The notes under the pieces were generated by a model. The model made no database searches. It was given only the letters and a program-made list of their open reading frames with translations, and had not been told where the DNA came from. The position numbers and the translations under genes were made by a program. From positions 5,503,904 through 5,567,903 of the forward strand of contig CM070604.1 in NCBI GenBank assembly GCA_036346395.1: a stretch of DNA of 64,000 nucleotides, in the 5' to 3' direction. Each line of letters begins with the position of its first letter. Within the stretch, counting starts at the first letter, position 1. The DNA comes from Hsuehochloa calcarea (taxonomy: Eukaryota > Streptophyta > Magnoliopsida > Poales > Poaceae). Positions 43,771 to 57,305 of the stretch are shown in pieces.

Positions 43771-44935
43771 GACATTTATTTATTTCGATATTGTAATTCA
43801 ATTTCGTGTTCTATGTTTCCATTATTCTTTTCCACATGTTACCTACACACCGATCACCACACATGCGTCCTACCCCGGACTACGTTACGATGTTCGATCA
43901 ATGTCAGTACGATTAGCAATGTCAGACGGGCGTGTTTTGTTAAATTCTTGGAACATTGATCGATCACGTAAGTTCTTTGTATAATTTTTTTACATTATTT
44001 TAATTTCAATACATATTAATTTCTTTTTTTTTGATGAGTGATATTGTTTATATATCTGTCATCCATTATCTGGTTGCATTCTATTATTGTCTAATTGGTG
44101 GAAAAGATCTATTTCTTTCCGATATCCTTCTAAAAGGATCTCTTTTTACTTTTTGGCCTCGATATGATCGTCACAGCCATAAGGGTCCTAGTCGTAACTA
44201 CCTCAGTTATGGTCCTCACGCACGACCATACACACTTTTCTTAAAAGAAATAAGTAAGAGAGCGTAACATAGATAATATGCTATGGTATTTACATGTTTA
44301 AGAATTTGAAGACTATCTTTCTCCATTTTAATATTTTGTTCTACTCTTATTTGGCTACTGGTTGGGACACGGAAAATCTCATAGTCGAAATCTCTCCTCT
44401 CTGCACGTGATCTTGCTCACAAGGAGTTTCCCAGAGATGGCCTTTTTCTTATGATTATCGTTGCCAGTCGGGCTTGAGTATGAGCACGTTTTGTGGAGTG
44501 TCTATTACGTCTTTAAATCTTAGCAATTTTTACGCCTAGTTTTGGATAATGTGTATAAATAAGACCACTTACCATTTATGCATACATTTTTGCATGGTTC
44601 TTTATCATTAAGATAAGTCTTGCAACATCTTCCGACCATAAAATGTACTATACAATATTTTCGATTATGGAAATAGATCTATAGCTAGTCGAAGTAACAC
44701 ACTGGTTCCGACCAAGTTGATTTTCTAGTGTTACTTAGATCTTTTTTCCAACATAATCAGTACATACTTTGTATTATGATCTTAGCTTTTACTCTCTTTC
44801 TTGGTCTACTGCTTCTTGAGTAAGTTCTTCTAGTAATACAAGTAGTCGAGGGCTAGGAAATATATGAGTAGCAAAGTGAAAAGATAAAATTAAGACTTTA
44901 CTAATGATAGAAAGTTAAGTTTTTACATTCACAAT
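43771..44935. other. Non-coding spacer between PMD pseudogene and minus-strand transposon ORF
   Basis: AT-rich with no domain-bearing frame. It may contain the 3' end of the minus-strand element that begins near 52482. Confidence 0.4.
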
Positions 44936-47760
44936 TCAAACAATTACAATTATATACTTCTCGGGATTGTTAGACTGGTCACTACGTGACGAAGATCCGA
45001 CCTCCATATCCTCGATAACCTTGGAAAAGCCTTCAGCTTTGCTAAAGCAAGGCTGACTCCGTTGGCAATAACATTTTTCATTGTCTGGACATGTTTTTCC
45101 CGAGTAGATGCAAGCAAACCCCTTTGAGATCTGCAAGGAGTTGGCCAAGATAGCTGATCTTCTCCGTTGGATCTCTCAAGATAGGCAGGCTTGATCCCGA
45201 CCCCATGTCAAAAATCATCTTGTTAAAAGTATCGACTTGTTCATCAAGACTTTGCTCAAGAGCTGTCTCCTTATCATGCTCAAATTCAAGAGCTCTTTTT
45301 AGCTTCTGATTTTGTTCTGCTCGAACAGATCAAAGTTAAAATATATATATATATAACTTAAAATACATAGTAAACTGGTTAGGCTTTATGACCAGTTACC
45401 TTGAATTTTCTTCTCGCAAATTTCAAGGACTTCTGTTTGCTTAGTCGTCAAATATTCGATCGATCGTCCGTAGCTTGGCTTTCAGCTTCAAGCTTTGTTA
45501 TTTTGGCATCTTTTGCCATGATCTCTTTCTTATTTGCCACTAATTTTTCCAATCATGAAAAGAAGAGAGTTTAGAAATAATAAAGAGGAAACAAGAAGAA
45601 AAGAAGAGAGTCAGGAAGGAGTGCTTACTTCTTAACTTGGAATTTCCTTTTTCCAAGTTAGAAATTTGCTTGGTCAGTCTTTTGACCACAACAATATTCT
45701 CAATCATTTGCTGCCAAAGATAGCAGACTTCTTTAATTTTTTATAAAGTTTAAGAAGGGACAAAGAGGGTGGTCGAAGGCTTCCCTCAACCACCGTGTCA
45801 GCATATTGGGAGTAGATAAGGGTAGAATCAGTCTCCAACTGATGACCCGACACCCTCTTCCAGGCCTCCTTGAACAACTGTTATCATGAATTCAATAGTG
45901 GTCGGAGTAAAAATTAGGACGAGGAGACTCTATGACTGGTGAAGAACTCCTCTCCCCTTGAGCGATCTCAATAGGAGGCGGAACATGCTGAGGCTCTTCT
46001 TCGACTCTTATCTCCTCAGGCGCAATTGGAGCCTTTTTCAAGTCTGGAGCATCCAGAGCTGCCACCTGCTCGGGGGCTGGTTCGACCTCTTCCTCCTCAA
46101 TGATGTTTTCATGAGGGGTGTTTTCTGGTCGAAAATAACTGGAACACCAGAAGATCTATCAAAATTGAAGAAAGAAAAGTTAAAATTTCGGGATACCAGA
46201 AGATACGAACATGTAGGCACTTTCATGAGTCTTTCATGTATACATACTTGGTCGTCTTCTTGGTTTCAATCTTGAAACGCCCGAGAGCGTATTCTGTGGC
46301 GCTTGCCTTCCACTTCTTCTCCACCTATTTTACTCGATCTGAACCAGTAGGGTTGGCTTTTAGGACATTTGCTTTGGTATCAACTGTTAGGTCGAGAATG
46401 ACTGCTTTGGGGCCTGTGACCTCTGCCGTCTCGACCTACAGGTCCTCCTTTTCTCCCATCTAATTTAAAAGCTAATTTTAATTAGACGATGAATTCTTTC
46501 CATCTAAAATATTTACTCCTTGTTAAAAGCTCTATTACCTTTGGGAGATCATCATCTTCGCTAATCTCTAAGGCATAGTTGGTGGAACAAGTTATGACGG
46601 AGACTCCGCATCAGGTTCTTTCATCCTTAGTCCGACCGCCTACATAATTAGAGCATAATTATATACTGATCGGAGAATATATAAACGCGAAGAATGGGCT
46701 ATTATTTACCTTGAGTCTCTTCACTTTCTCTTCTAAAGAGACAAGTGTCAAGATGTTGGGAAATGCAGCCTTGGCATCAGGCTCCCCAGCGTAGATCATT
46801 TTGATCTGCTCTCTAATTTCATCAGAGGAAAGCACTTCAAGAAATAAAAAGATTTCAAGGTTAAAGAAACAGACAATAAATAAACTATACTAGACGAATT
46901 CTCATAACTTACCTTCCCTGGTATCCTTGGTCGATTCGCCAAGGCCGATGTGCTAGAGCAGGGAACGTAATCGGAGCCTCAAGGGACTAATCCGACGTAT
47001 GAAAAAAATATAACCACATGCCAAGCGGTTAAACCCCTAGCATTGAGGTCTTGAATTGATTCGACACACCATCTGATTCTTCCCTCCTTCTTTACAATTG
47101 AATGCCAGTTGAGTTTCTCCTCGCCAATTTGCCGATGAAGAAAAGGCTATCCTCCTTCGTGACCGTCATATAGAACCGGTTTTTCTTCCATGATGACTAC
47201 AAGGACTTCGAGTACATTTTAATGTACTCATCGGCCTTCCCATCGTGAAGGTGTAGCGAGCATTCTTCAGGGGTTCCCGTCATCTTCCCCGACCTTGCCA
47301 TCATGTAAAAATACCCGAGGACCCTCAGATCTGGTCGGATCCACAGGTACGCCTCACAGAGGTAGACGAAGATGCTGAGGTTGACGATGGAGTTGGGGGC
47401 TAGGTTGATCAGTTCGATGTCGTAGTACTCAAGAACCTGCGAAAGGAACTTGTGTACCGGAAATCTGAGCCCGCATTCGATGTAGGCGAGGAAAATAGGA
47501 ATTTACCCTTATTCTTCGCTCGGGTAATACTCTCTGGTCGCTGGTCTCCACTTAATCAGACTGTTGTCCAGAAGCATCCCAATTTCCTCCAAAGCCTTGA
47601 GCTTCTTCCCGCTCAGATATGAAACCAACCACTTAGTGATTTGAGTCCGACATGATTGGATGAGCAGTGGTTGGAGAAAATTTTCGTTTAAAAGGACAGA
47701 GGATGTCTGAAGAAATACTTTGAAGGAAGATGAAGAGGAAGTTCAAGAAATTAAATTTGA
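44936..47760 (-). pseudogene. Transposon-encoded protein remnant with putative-gypsy-type (PF04195-like) N-terminus
   Basis: On the minus strand, 47640-47190 encodes KLKALEEIGMLLDNSLIKWR, then after a break GLRFPVHKFLSQVLEYYDIE, LINLAPNSIVNLSIFVYLCE and AYLWIRPDLRVLGYFYMMAR, then HDGKADEYIKMYSKS. This pattern (FPV..FL..VL..Y.IEL..L.PNSI..L.IFV.LCEAYL.I.P) is typical of the transposon protein family annotated as putative gypsy-type transposon in rice. Downstream are Lys/Glu-rich, possibly coiled-coil remnants and at 45148-44936 a tail with SKGFACIYSGKTCPDNEKCY. Several stops and frameshifts occur. The exact element class is uncertain. Confidence 0.6.
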
Positions 47761-48541
47761 GAGAATAAAGTCCATTAAGAGGCATGACGAAGGGATTTTA
47801 TAGTCGCTACCCCTTAACTGCAGACAGAAAAACTCTTTAATTCCCAAGGCAGTTTCTCAACTTTAAAGTGAATACAGACTACCTCGTTTGTCATGGCATT
47901 AAATGAGGGTTTGTCCGATACAACTTCTCATCGGAGGTTCACATGACCAATTTATTTTAAAGTTCGAGGGTTAGCTGACGAGAATTAAAATCTCTATGTA
48001 TTACTTTAATACATAATTAAAAGACCATATGTCTTCATGATCGTAACCCCTAAAGCTACGACCCCGTGGTAGTAATGATTCCAGATGTTACTTATAGGTA
48101 CCCTAGTCGGACAAGGTCCTGTACCCGCTCCTCGATCAAATGACTGCTCGTAGAAGCCTTGAAACAGTATCTGGATATAACTAAAAGTATATTCTTACCA
48201 TGTGACGAATGGAGCACATGTCATATTTGCTTCATACCATACGACGGTTCGTGGTCCTAAGACACTGACAACAACTATCATACGGTTGAGTGTCTCACAG
48301 ACGCTAACCGACGACTAGTTACTGTTTCACTAACAAGAACTATCCCTCCGACCAGACGTATCACTTCTAATAGCCGTCTTCTCCAAGAGTAACTGACACA
48401 TCTTTGTTGGTTATTTAAAGACGGAGTACGGATGAACAAGGATATCAGATTGAAGCATCGCAATCAACATTAGATTCATACTTCAACTCTGATTCAATAG
48501 CATAACAAGCATTATGCTCAATGTAATTAGGATTAGTTCGC
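47244..48541 (-). repeat. 1.3-kb tandem unit 1 (ancestral context to the left)
   Basis: It starts CGTGAAGGTGTAGCGAGC and ends with ATTAGGATTAGTTCG. It comprises the N-terminal coding part and the upstream region of the minus-strand transposon gene. Left of 47244 the coding sequence continues uninterrupted, so this copy is still joined to the gene body. Confidence 0.93.
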
Positions 48542-49838
48542 CGTGAAGGTGTAGCGAGCATTCTTCAGGGGTTCCCGTCATCTTCCCCGACCTTGCCATC
48601 ATGTAAAAATACCCGAGGACCCTCGGATCCGGTGGGATCCACAGTGCGCCTCACGAGGTGACGAAGATCTTGAGGTTGACGATGGAGTTGGGGCTAGGTT
48701 GATCGGGCCGATGTCGTAGTACTCAAGAACTGCGAAAGGAACTTGTGTACCGGAAATCTGAGCCCGCATTCGATGTAGGCGAGGAAAATAGGAATTTACC
48801 CTTATTCTTCGCTCGGGTAATACTCTCGTCAGTCATTGGTCTCCACTTAATCAGACTGTTGTCCAGAAGCATCCCAATTTCCTCCAAAGCCTTGAGCTTC
48901 TTCCCGCTCAGATATGAAACCAACCACTTAGTGATTTGAGTCCGACATGATTGGATGAGCAGTGGTTGGAGAAAATTTTCGAGCGAAAAGGACAGAGGAT
49001 GTCTGAAGAAATACTTTGAAGGAAGATGAAGAGGAAGTTCAAGAAATTAAATTTGAGAGAATAAAGTCCATTAAGAGGCATGACGAAGGGATTTTATAGT
49101 CGCTACCCCTTAACTGCAGACAGAAAAACTCTTTAATTCCCAAGGCAGTTTCTCAACTTTAAAGTGAATACAGACTACCTCGTTTGTCATGGCATTAAAT
49201 GAGGGTTTGTCCGATACAACTTCTCATCGGAGGTTCACATGACCAATTTATTTTAAAGTTCGAGGGTTAGCTGACGAGAATTAAAATCTCTATGTATTAC
49301 TTTAATACATAATTAAAAGACCATATGTCTTCATGATCGTAACCCCTAAAGCTACGACCCCGTGGTAGTAATGATTCCAGATGTTACTTATAGGTACCCT
49401 AGTCGGACAAGGTCCTGTACCCGCTCCTCGATCAAATGACTGCTCGTAGAAGCCTTGAAACAGTATCTGGATATAACTAAAAGTATATTCTTACCATGTG
49501 ACGAATGGAGCACATGTCATATTTGCTTCATACCATACGACGGTTCGTGGTCCTAAGACACTGACAACAACTATCATACGGTTGAGTGTCTCACAGACGC
49601 TAACCGACGACTAGTTACTGTTTCACTAACAAGAACTATCCCTCCGACCAGACGTATCACTTCTAATAGCCGTCTTCTCCAAGAGTAACTGACACATCTT
49701 TGTTGGTTATTTAAAGACGGAGTACGGATGAACAAGGATATCAGATTGAAGCATCGCAATCAACATTAGATTCATACTTCAACTCTGATTCAATAGCATA
49801 ACAAGCATTATGCTCAATGTAATTAGGATTAGTTCATC
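48542..49838 (-). repeat. 1.3-kb tandem unit 2
   Basis: Near-identical to unit 1. It carries several short deletions and changes between about 48625 and 48835 (for example GGATCCGGTGGGATCCACAG) that the other units lack. Confidence 0.93.
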
Positions 49839-51135
49839 GTGAAGGTGTAGCGAGCATTCTTCAGGGGTTCCCGTCATCTTCCCCGACCTTGCCATCATGT
49901 AAAAATACCCGAGGACCCTCAGATCTGGTCGGATCCACAGGTACGCCTCACAGAGGTAGACGAAGATGCTGAGGTTGACGATGGAGTTGGGGGCTAGGTT
50001 GATCAGTTCGATGTCGTAGTACTCAAGAACCTGCGAAAGGAACTTGTGTACCGGAAATCTGAGCCCGCATTCGATGTAGGCGAGGAAAATAGGAATTTAC
50101 CCTTATTCTTCGCTCGGGTAATACTCTCTGGTCGCTGGTCTCCACTTAATCAGACTGTTGTCCAGAAGCATCCCAATTTCCTCCAAAGCCTTGAGCTTCT
50201 TCCCGCTCAGATATGAAACCAACCACTTAGTGATTTGAGTCAGACATGATTGGATGAGCGGTGGTTGGAGAAAATTTTCGAGTTTAAAAGGACAGAGGAT
50301 GTCTGAAGAAATACTTTGAAGGAAGATGAAGAGGAAGTTCAAGAAATTAAATTTGAGAGAATAAAGTCCATTAAGAGGCATGACGAAGGGATTTTATAGT
50401 CGCTACCCCTTAACTGCAGATAGAAAAACTCTTTAATTCCCAAGGCAGTTTCTCAACTTTAAAGTGAATACAGACTACCTCGTTTGTCATGGCATTAAAT
50501 GAGGTTTGTCCGATACAACTTCTCATCGGAGGTTCACATGACCAATTTATTTTAAAGTTCGAGGTTAGCCGACGAGAATTAAAATCTCTATGTATTACTT
50601 TAATACATAATTAAAAGACCATATGTCTTCATGATCGTAACCCCTAAAGCTACGACCCCGTGGTAGTAATGATTCCAGATGTTACTTATAGGTACCCTAG
50701 TCGGACAAGGTCCTGTACCCGCTCCTCGATCAAATGACTGCTCGTAGAAGCCTTGAAACAGTATCTGGATATAACTAAAAGTATATTCTTACCATGTGAC
50801 GAATGGAGCACATGTCATATTTGCTTCATACCATACGACGGTTCGTGGTCCTAAGACACTGACAACAACTATCATACGGTTGAGTGTCTCACAGACGCTA
50901 ACCGACGACCAGTTACTGTTTCACTAACAAGAACTATCCCTCCGACCAGACGTATCACTTCTAATAGCCGTCTTCTCCAAGAGTAACTGACACATCTTTG
51001 TTGGTTATTTAAAAACGGAGTACGGATGAACAAGGATATCAGATTGAAGCATCGCAATCAACATTAGATTCATACTTCAACCCTGATTCAATAGCATAAC
51101 AAGCATTATGCTCAATGTAATTAGGATTAGTTCAG
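49839..51135 (-). repeat. 1.3-kb tandem unit 3
   Basis: Near-identical to unit 1, with a few substitutions. Confidence 0.93.
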
Positions 51136-52482
51136 CGTGAAGGTGTAGCGAGCATTCTTCAGGGGTTCCCGTCATCTTCCCCGACCTTGCCATCATGTTA
51201 AAATACCCGAGGACCCTCAGATCTGGTCGGATCCACAGGTACGCCTCACAGAGGTAGACGAAGATGCTGAGGTTGACGATGGAGTTGGGGGCTAGGTTGA
51301 TCAATTCGATGTCGTAGTACTCAAGAACCTGCGAAAGGAACTTGTGTACCGGAAATCTGAGCCCGCGTTCGATGTAGGCGAGAAAAATAGGAATTTACCC
51401 TTCTTCTTCGCTCAGGTAATACTCTTTGGTCGCTGGTCTCCACTTAATCAGACTGTTGTCCAGAAGCATCCCAATTTCCTCCAAAGCCTTGAGCTTCTTC
51501 CCGCTCAGATATGAAACCAACCACTTAGTGATTTGAGTTCGACATGATTGGATGAGCAGTGGTTGGAGAAAATTTTCGAGCGAAGAGGACAGAGGATGTC
51601 TGAAGAAATCCTTTGAAGGAAGATGAAGAGGAAGTTCAAGAAATTAAATTTGAGAGAATAAAGTCCATTAAGAGGCATGACGAAGGGATTTTATAGTCGC
51701 TACCCCTTAACTGCAAAAAGGAGTTACCTAAAATTCCAACAGACACAAACCAATGTCAAACAGACAGAAAAACTCTTTAATTCCCAAGGCAGTTTCTCAA
51801 CTTTAAAGTGAATACAGACTACCTCGTTTGTCATGGCATTAAATGAGGGTTTGTCCGATACAACTTCTCATCGGAGGTTCACACGACCAATTTATTTTAA
51901 AGTTCGAGGGTTAGCTGACGAGAATTAAAATCTCTATGTATTACTTTAATACATAATTAAAAGATCATATGTCTTCATGATCGTAACCCCTAAAGCTACG
52001 ACCCCGTGGTAGTAAGGATTCCAGATGTTACTTATAGGTACCCTGGTCGGACGAGGTCCTGTACCCGCTCCTCAATCAAATGACTGCTCGTAGAAGCCTT
52101 GAACCAGTATCTGGATATAACTAAAAGTATATTCTTACCATGTGACGAATGGAGCACATGTCATATTTGCTCCATACCATACGACGGTTCGTGGTCCTAA
52201 GACACTGACAACAACTATCATACGGTTGAGTGTCTCACAGACGCTAACCGACGACCAGTTACTGTTTCACTAACAACAAATGTCCCTCCGACTAGACGTA
52301 TCACTTCTAATAGCCGTCTTCTCCAAGAGTAACTGACACATCTTTGTTGGTTATTTAAAGACGGAGTACGGATGAACAAGGATATCAGATTGAAGCATCG
52401 CAATCAACATTAGATTCATACTTCAACTCTGATTCAATAGCATAACAAGCATTATGCTCAATGTAATTAGGATTAGTTCACC
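51136..52482 (-). repeat. 1.3-kb tandem unit 4, with 47 extra bp
   Basis: Matches the others but keeps 47 bp at 51716-51762 that units 1-3 lack, and has more substitutions. To its right the sequence changes to CCGCCTTGTTGAAGGCACCC. Confidence 0.93.
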
Positions 52483-52684
52483 GCCTTGTTGAAGGCACCC
52501 CATGTAAAGGATCCAGTTCATAACAATAAAGAGCAACCTCATTCTCTCACAAAAACTCTTTGTCATTTTCTCTATTTTATTCGGTAAGATCGGCAACTCG
52601 ATTGTCGACACCAACCAAACAACATTTTAGTACAACTTGGCCTAATAAAAACAGGCAATTACATCCACTCAATTTAGCTAGAAT
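52483..52684. other. Flank of the tandem array
   Basis: Short unassigned stretch; could be the 5' end of the minus-strand element. Confidence 0.35.
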
Positions 52685-53290
52685 CAGGCTGAATAACCCG
52701 TACCACTAAAGAGCAATACTCCATCATGCTACTGCGGCTTTCTTGCTTTGTGTTTTCTCTGACCAAAACACCATATGCGATAAAAGAAGCAAACGGTAAG
52801 GAGTTCCTTCCAGGTAAATCCGCGCGTTGTTCACAAGAGTTCACAGTTAAGAGTCTCTTGTGTCCATTGATGTGCAAGTAGTCATACAAGATGTGGGGTG
52901 ACGCTGTTTGTATACTTGTAGTACATGGAGGATTATTATTATTAAGTAATACATCATTGTATTAAAATGATAAAAATAAATATTCATTTTAAAAAATTAC
53001 ATAAATAATATCGTGCCGCCAATTCATTTAGGGACTGAACTTTGGCGATCGATAGGAATGAAAGCGATAGGAACGAAGGCATATTAATTGGCGTCTAGAT
53101 CATTGTGTGGCTCTCCCTGTGCGCAGCCGCAGGGGAAAAAGAGGGCAAAAGGGAGCCGATGCCCTCTGTCGGCCCCAATCGTTTCGTTCCACACGGCCGG
53201 ACAGCAAGGCAACACGCACATATACAAGCTGCAGGACTCCATGTTCCTCTTCTGTGACGTACATGTATCTGCATGCTCGCGTGCGGGCGC
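52685..53290 (+). repeat. Diverged duplication, copy A (left of the MYB-CC gene)
   Basis: Shares with 59120-60110, in the same order and orientation: AAGAAGCAAACGGTAAGGAG, GTCATACAAGANGTGGGGTG, TAGTACATGGAGGATT, AGAGGGCAAAAGGGAGC, TCGTTTCG, and CAGCAAGGCAACACGCACAT. Confidence 0.8.
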
Positions 53291-54101
53291 AACTAGAGCT
53301 GCAGGGTGGATCAAAATTTGAATTTTTTAGATTTTAAATTAAAGAAGATTGAATTCAAGCAAAATTTAAATAAATCCTATTTTTTGGACCGGTTTTAGCC
53401 GGTTTGAACTTTTCCGGGTCTGACATAAACGATAATCCTAATTTTCGGCGTGCTCGCCGGTCGCCACCATCACGCCATACCCGGCGCTCCGGCTTGCAGT
53501 TGCAGAGGCATGCATTTCGAGATCTCTCCTGCACCGATGTCCGAAGCTTGTAAATATATATACTCGCCAATAGGATCGCAACGCAAGTGATCAAATCAAG
53601 CTGCGTAGATTAATTGTGAGAAATGCCACTTCATTATGTCTGGAAGAACACGTCTCAACATCAGTTGATGCTCCTCTAAAAAAATCATCAGTTAACACAA
53701 ACATAAAACACTAACAACATTGAGATTTATCATCACATGCATAAACAGTGTGACATGCACAAGTCCAATACATCCCAATAAAAAATTATGTAAATATTGA
53801 GACAAGCATCAGATTAGTAGCTAGCACGCGTTGAGGAAAACCAAAATGTACAAACTTTAAACCATCGTTAACAATTTAAAACACTATTATCTATACCATC
53901 ATCAAAATAGCAGATAATATTAGGGCATCATCAAACATATGAAGCACCCTCTCTGAAGATCATGCATCCTAATTGATGAATGCATACTACTCTACACCCC
54001 ATTCAAGCCATGCTTATCGATCGATGCAAGAGTTAATTAAGCTTGGTTCACAACAAGACATTAATACTCTTGGCCTTTAAAAAAAAAATCTAGTACGATC
54101 T
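53291..54101. other. Region downstream of the MYB-CC gene
   Basis: The bases next to 54102 should be the 3' UTR of the minus-strand gene. No other gene is seen; a frame at 53594-53355 has no domain. Confidence 0.45.
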
Positions 54102-57100
54102 TTAACCATAGAACAAATTCCTTGCCTGAGCTCCAACCATTGGACTAATTATCCTCTCACTTCCCACAGGTGCTCGTTGTGGAGACGACCTCATCTCGAG
54201 CTTGGAGCTCGGACTCTCAAAGCCCTTACTGCCCATGGATTCGCCTGACATGATCTGCTTCGCCTCATACACGTCGGCGGTCGGGTCCATGACGTCGATG
54301 CCTCCCGTCTCCATCATCATCGACGACGCCATCTGGAGCTGATCGGCAGAAATCTTTGCCTGCTCATCACCGGCCCACACCATTGGGCTCTTGCCAGTGG
54401 AGCTGTAATGGTTAGGGCTCTTCTTGCCTACTGACCCAATGCAACTCTCGTTGAATGCCAAGAAGCTGTCCATTTGCTGCTGCAGTTCCAGGTGTCTCCC
54501 TCCATACAAGTGTAGGTCCTGGAGGGAAGGGAAGCTTATAGAGCTACCAATGTCAATGACTGCTTGATTGCCTAGAGATTTGTATCCCCCGGGCCACGTG
54601 CCGCAATCGCCCGATGCGAGGGCTTGGTGTGCTTTCTCCAGGATGGACTGCATGTACTTCCCCTGGGCCTCGATCCTCATCTGGAGGTGCTTTTGCACCT
54701 GCATGTGTCATGCATGTATGCAAAGTTCAATTCTCTGGTCTCGAAGAAAATGCATATATGCCAAACTCATGAGTACGACATGGAACAAAGTGCTGTTTAG
54801 TAAACTTCCCAAGAATGTTCTGTTGTAAAATTGACAGTTTAGCAAATATTCAAAATTAATTGCAGCATGGATTAAGATAATGAAAAGCATAATTCCAGCA
54901 GCATATAATTGACAAAAATAGCATATAAGCATGCAATATATTCATGCCAATTAAACATGATAACATGCTCAAAAGATATATCTTCACAACCAATGAAATC
55001 AGCGTAATGCTCATATATAGATTGTTTGTTTATTACCCTCAGATGTCGGGCTGCTCAAGATAAAATCTTGACCTCCTCGCCACTATTGTCTATACTCTTC
55101 ACAAATTGAATATGACAACCGAAACCAGACTTTGAGCTAAAAAATAATACTTTCCTAATATGTCAACAACTTCCCATAAACAACAATTTATACGTTCAAC
55201 CAACAAAGGGTTGATTTTGTCACAGTGAAAAACAAAATCACATTAACAACACTTAAGCCTTTCGGCCAATCAGAAGATAAACTACATCACAGTGCAAAAT
55301 GAGATTACAACCTTTACTGCTTTTGGCCAACAGAGAAACAGATGCATCACAGAGCACAAATCAACCAAACCTCTTAAAGTAATAGAAGAAAAATGCTAGA
55401 GATGTACTGACAACAGAAAGCAACACTATTAGCTCAAGTCTGATCTAGCTATCAAATTAATTTCATTATAAGACAATCATCCTCATCGAGTATTAACCGA
55501 GCCCACAAATATTACTTGCAAAGTCTCCCAATACTAGACAAACTATAAAATGTAATTTAACTAGCACAACACACAATGCTTAGTAATGTGAAAAATTAAA
55601 ATCAACGATACTCACGATGCGGATGGCACTCAAAGCCACCGGGCAAGACACATGAATCGTGTTGTGTAAGAAAGTCAATCGCCCAGTTGTACCGCGAATA
55701 CTAGACGAGGTTGACGGAGATATAATGCCTATTTTCGTAATTCGGGACACACTTAAAGATGAAGCTGAGGTACATGAGAATGCTACATAAGACCAACATA
55801 AGTGCACTGGTCGAGTGCACCCGAGAGCACCAATCACTAGAAAAACAAAGCCTTCTTCTTACCGAGGTCAAGTCAGAGCCAACCAAACCGAGCCTCAAAT
55901 GCGCAAGCATCGGTATCCCAAACTGAAGACTCACAGAGAAGAGGGCACAAGAAGGGAACCAGAGGAATGCGCACAGAGGGAGGTCCAGAACTCACCACCG
56001 ACAGTGTCAAGTCGTCCACGGCGGCACGGGAGCTCCAAGGCCACAAAAACCGAAGATCAAAATGGAGAGGAAGAAGAACAACCAAAAGGGGGAATAACTC
56101 GCTGGATTTTTGTGTTCCAGAAAAGGGGAAGAGAGGACCGACTTTGACGACGAGGAGGAGGAGGAGGAGGACATGCGCTGCCGCCGCCAACGGCCGCTGT
56201 TTATCTCGCCCAAGCAAACCGAGCCGCCTGCTTGAGTCGCCCGCCAGGCCGAAGGGGAGAAGCGCACGAAGCGTGGGTTGGAGAGAAAAATCTCCAACCC
56301 TTATCCCTTCCCTCATCTCAATGATAGGTGGGCCCCACAACTTCTTTTCTTTTCTATTTATTATTTTCTCAAAATGAGAAATTAATAAGTAACCCTCAAA
56401 ATATCCAACATGTTCTTGCAAGCATCGAGTTCAGAACATGTGAACGACAGACATTGCCATATCAGCTGTCAAGTATGTAAACTTCCTAAGAACATTCATG
56501 CATGCATGCAAAGTTCAGGATCGAGCAACATGTGGAGGAACATGGAGAATGGTAAAGTGCCAAGTAAACTTCCTATGTACGTACGTCGGTGTATGTGATT
56601 TGCATGCTTAGTTCTCGCTCACCTCAAGTTGCTCATGGAGCCTTCTTTGGACTTCCATCTGCATCGTTAAAGCCTCATTCACGTGCACGCTGCGGTTGAT
56701 TATTAACAACAGAAAATTCTATTAGAAATGTGTTAGCAAGAAGCTTTTTTTAAGACGGTGTTAGCAAGAAGCTTAGGATAATGAAGAGTGCATTTTGAAA
56801 GAACTAACTAATTAAAGGTATATTTTGTAAAGAAGTCAACTTACTCATTCATGCTTCTTCCCATCATGCCTGAAGAAGAGGCCGCATTCCGGTGCATCTC
56901 CATTGCTGCAGTTGGGAAATGAAGATGACGAATAAAACTTTGGCTGCAAGAATATATAGTTCACCTTTTGAACAAATGCAGTAATTGCGAGAATCAACTA
57001 ATCTGCACAATTAGGTTAAGCACAGGCATCTAGCTGCTAGCAACGAAAGAGAAACTCACCGACCTAACATGACGCAGATCATTTAAGTTTAACGATAACG

Positions 57101-57263
57101 AAAGGAAGGAAAACATGCATGTGTAAACAAAGAAGCTAAGAAGAACACACCAAGAACACAAGCATGTTAGTTTAATATCTCATATTTACCATCCTTAACT
57201 GAGTGATCGTTGAACTCCTTGTGCTGCTTCCCTTGTCTGAATTTCTGAGAGAAAAAACAGCAC

Positions 57264-57305
<42 letters not shown>

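Noticed and set aside
48278..52403. Four identical 61-codon minus-strand frames as a gene family
   Set aside because: They are the same stretch of the 1.3-kb tandem unit, in what looks like its upstream non-coding part.
55967..56377. 136-codon frame in intron 5 as a nested gene
   Set aside because: Basic low-complexity product, frames open on both strands, no recognisable domain; reported only as an intron feature.
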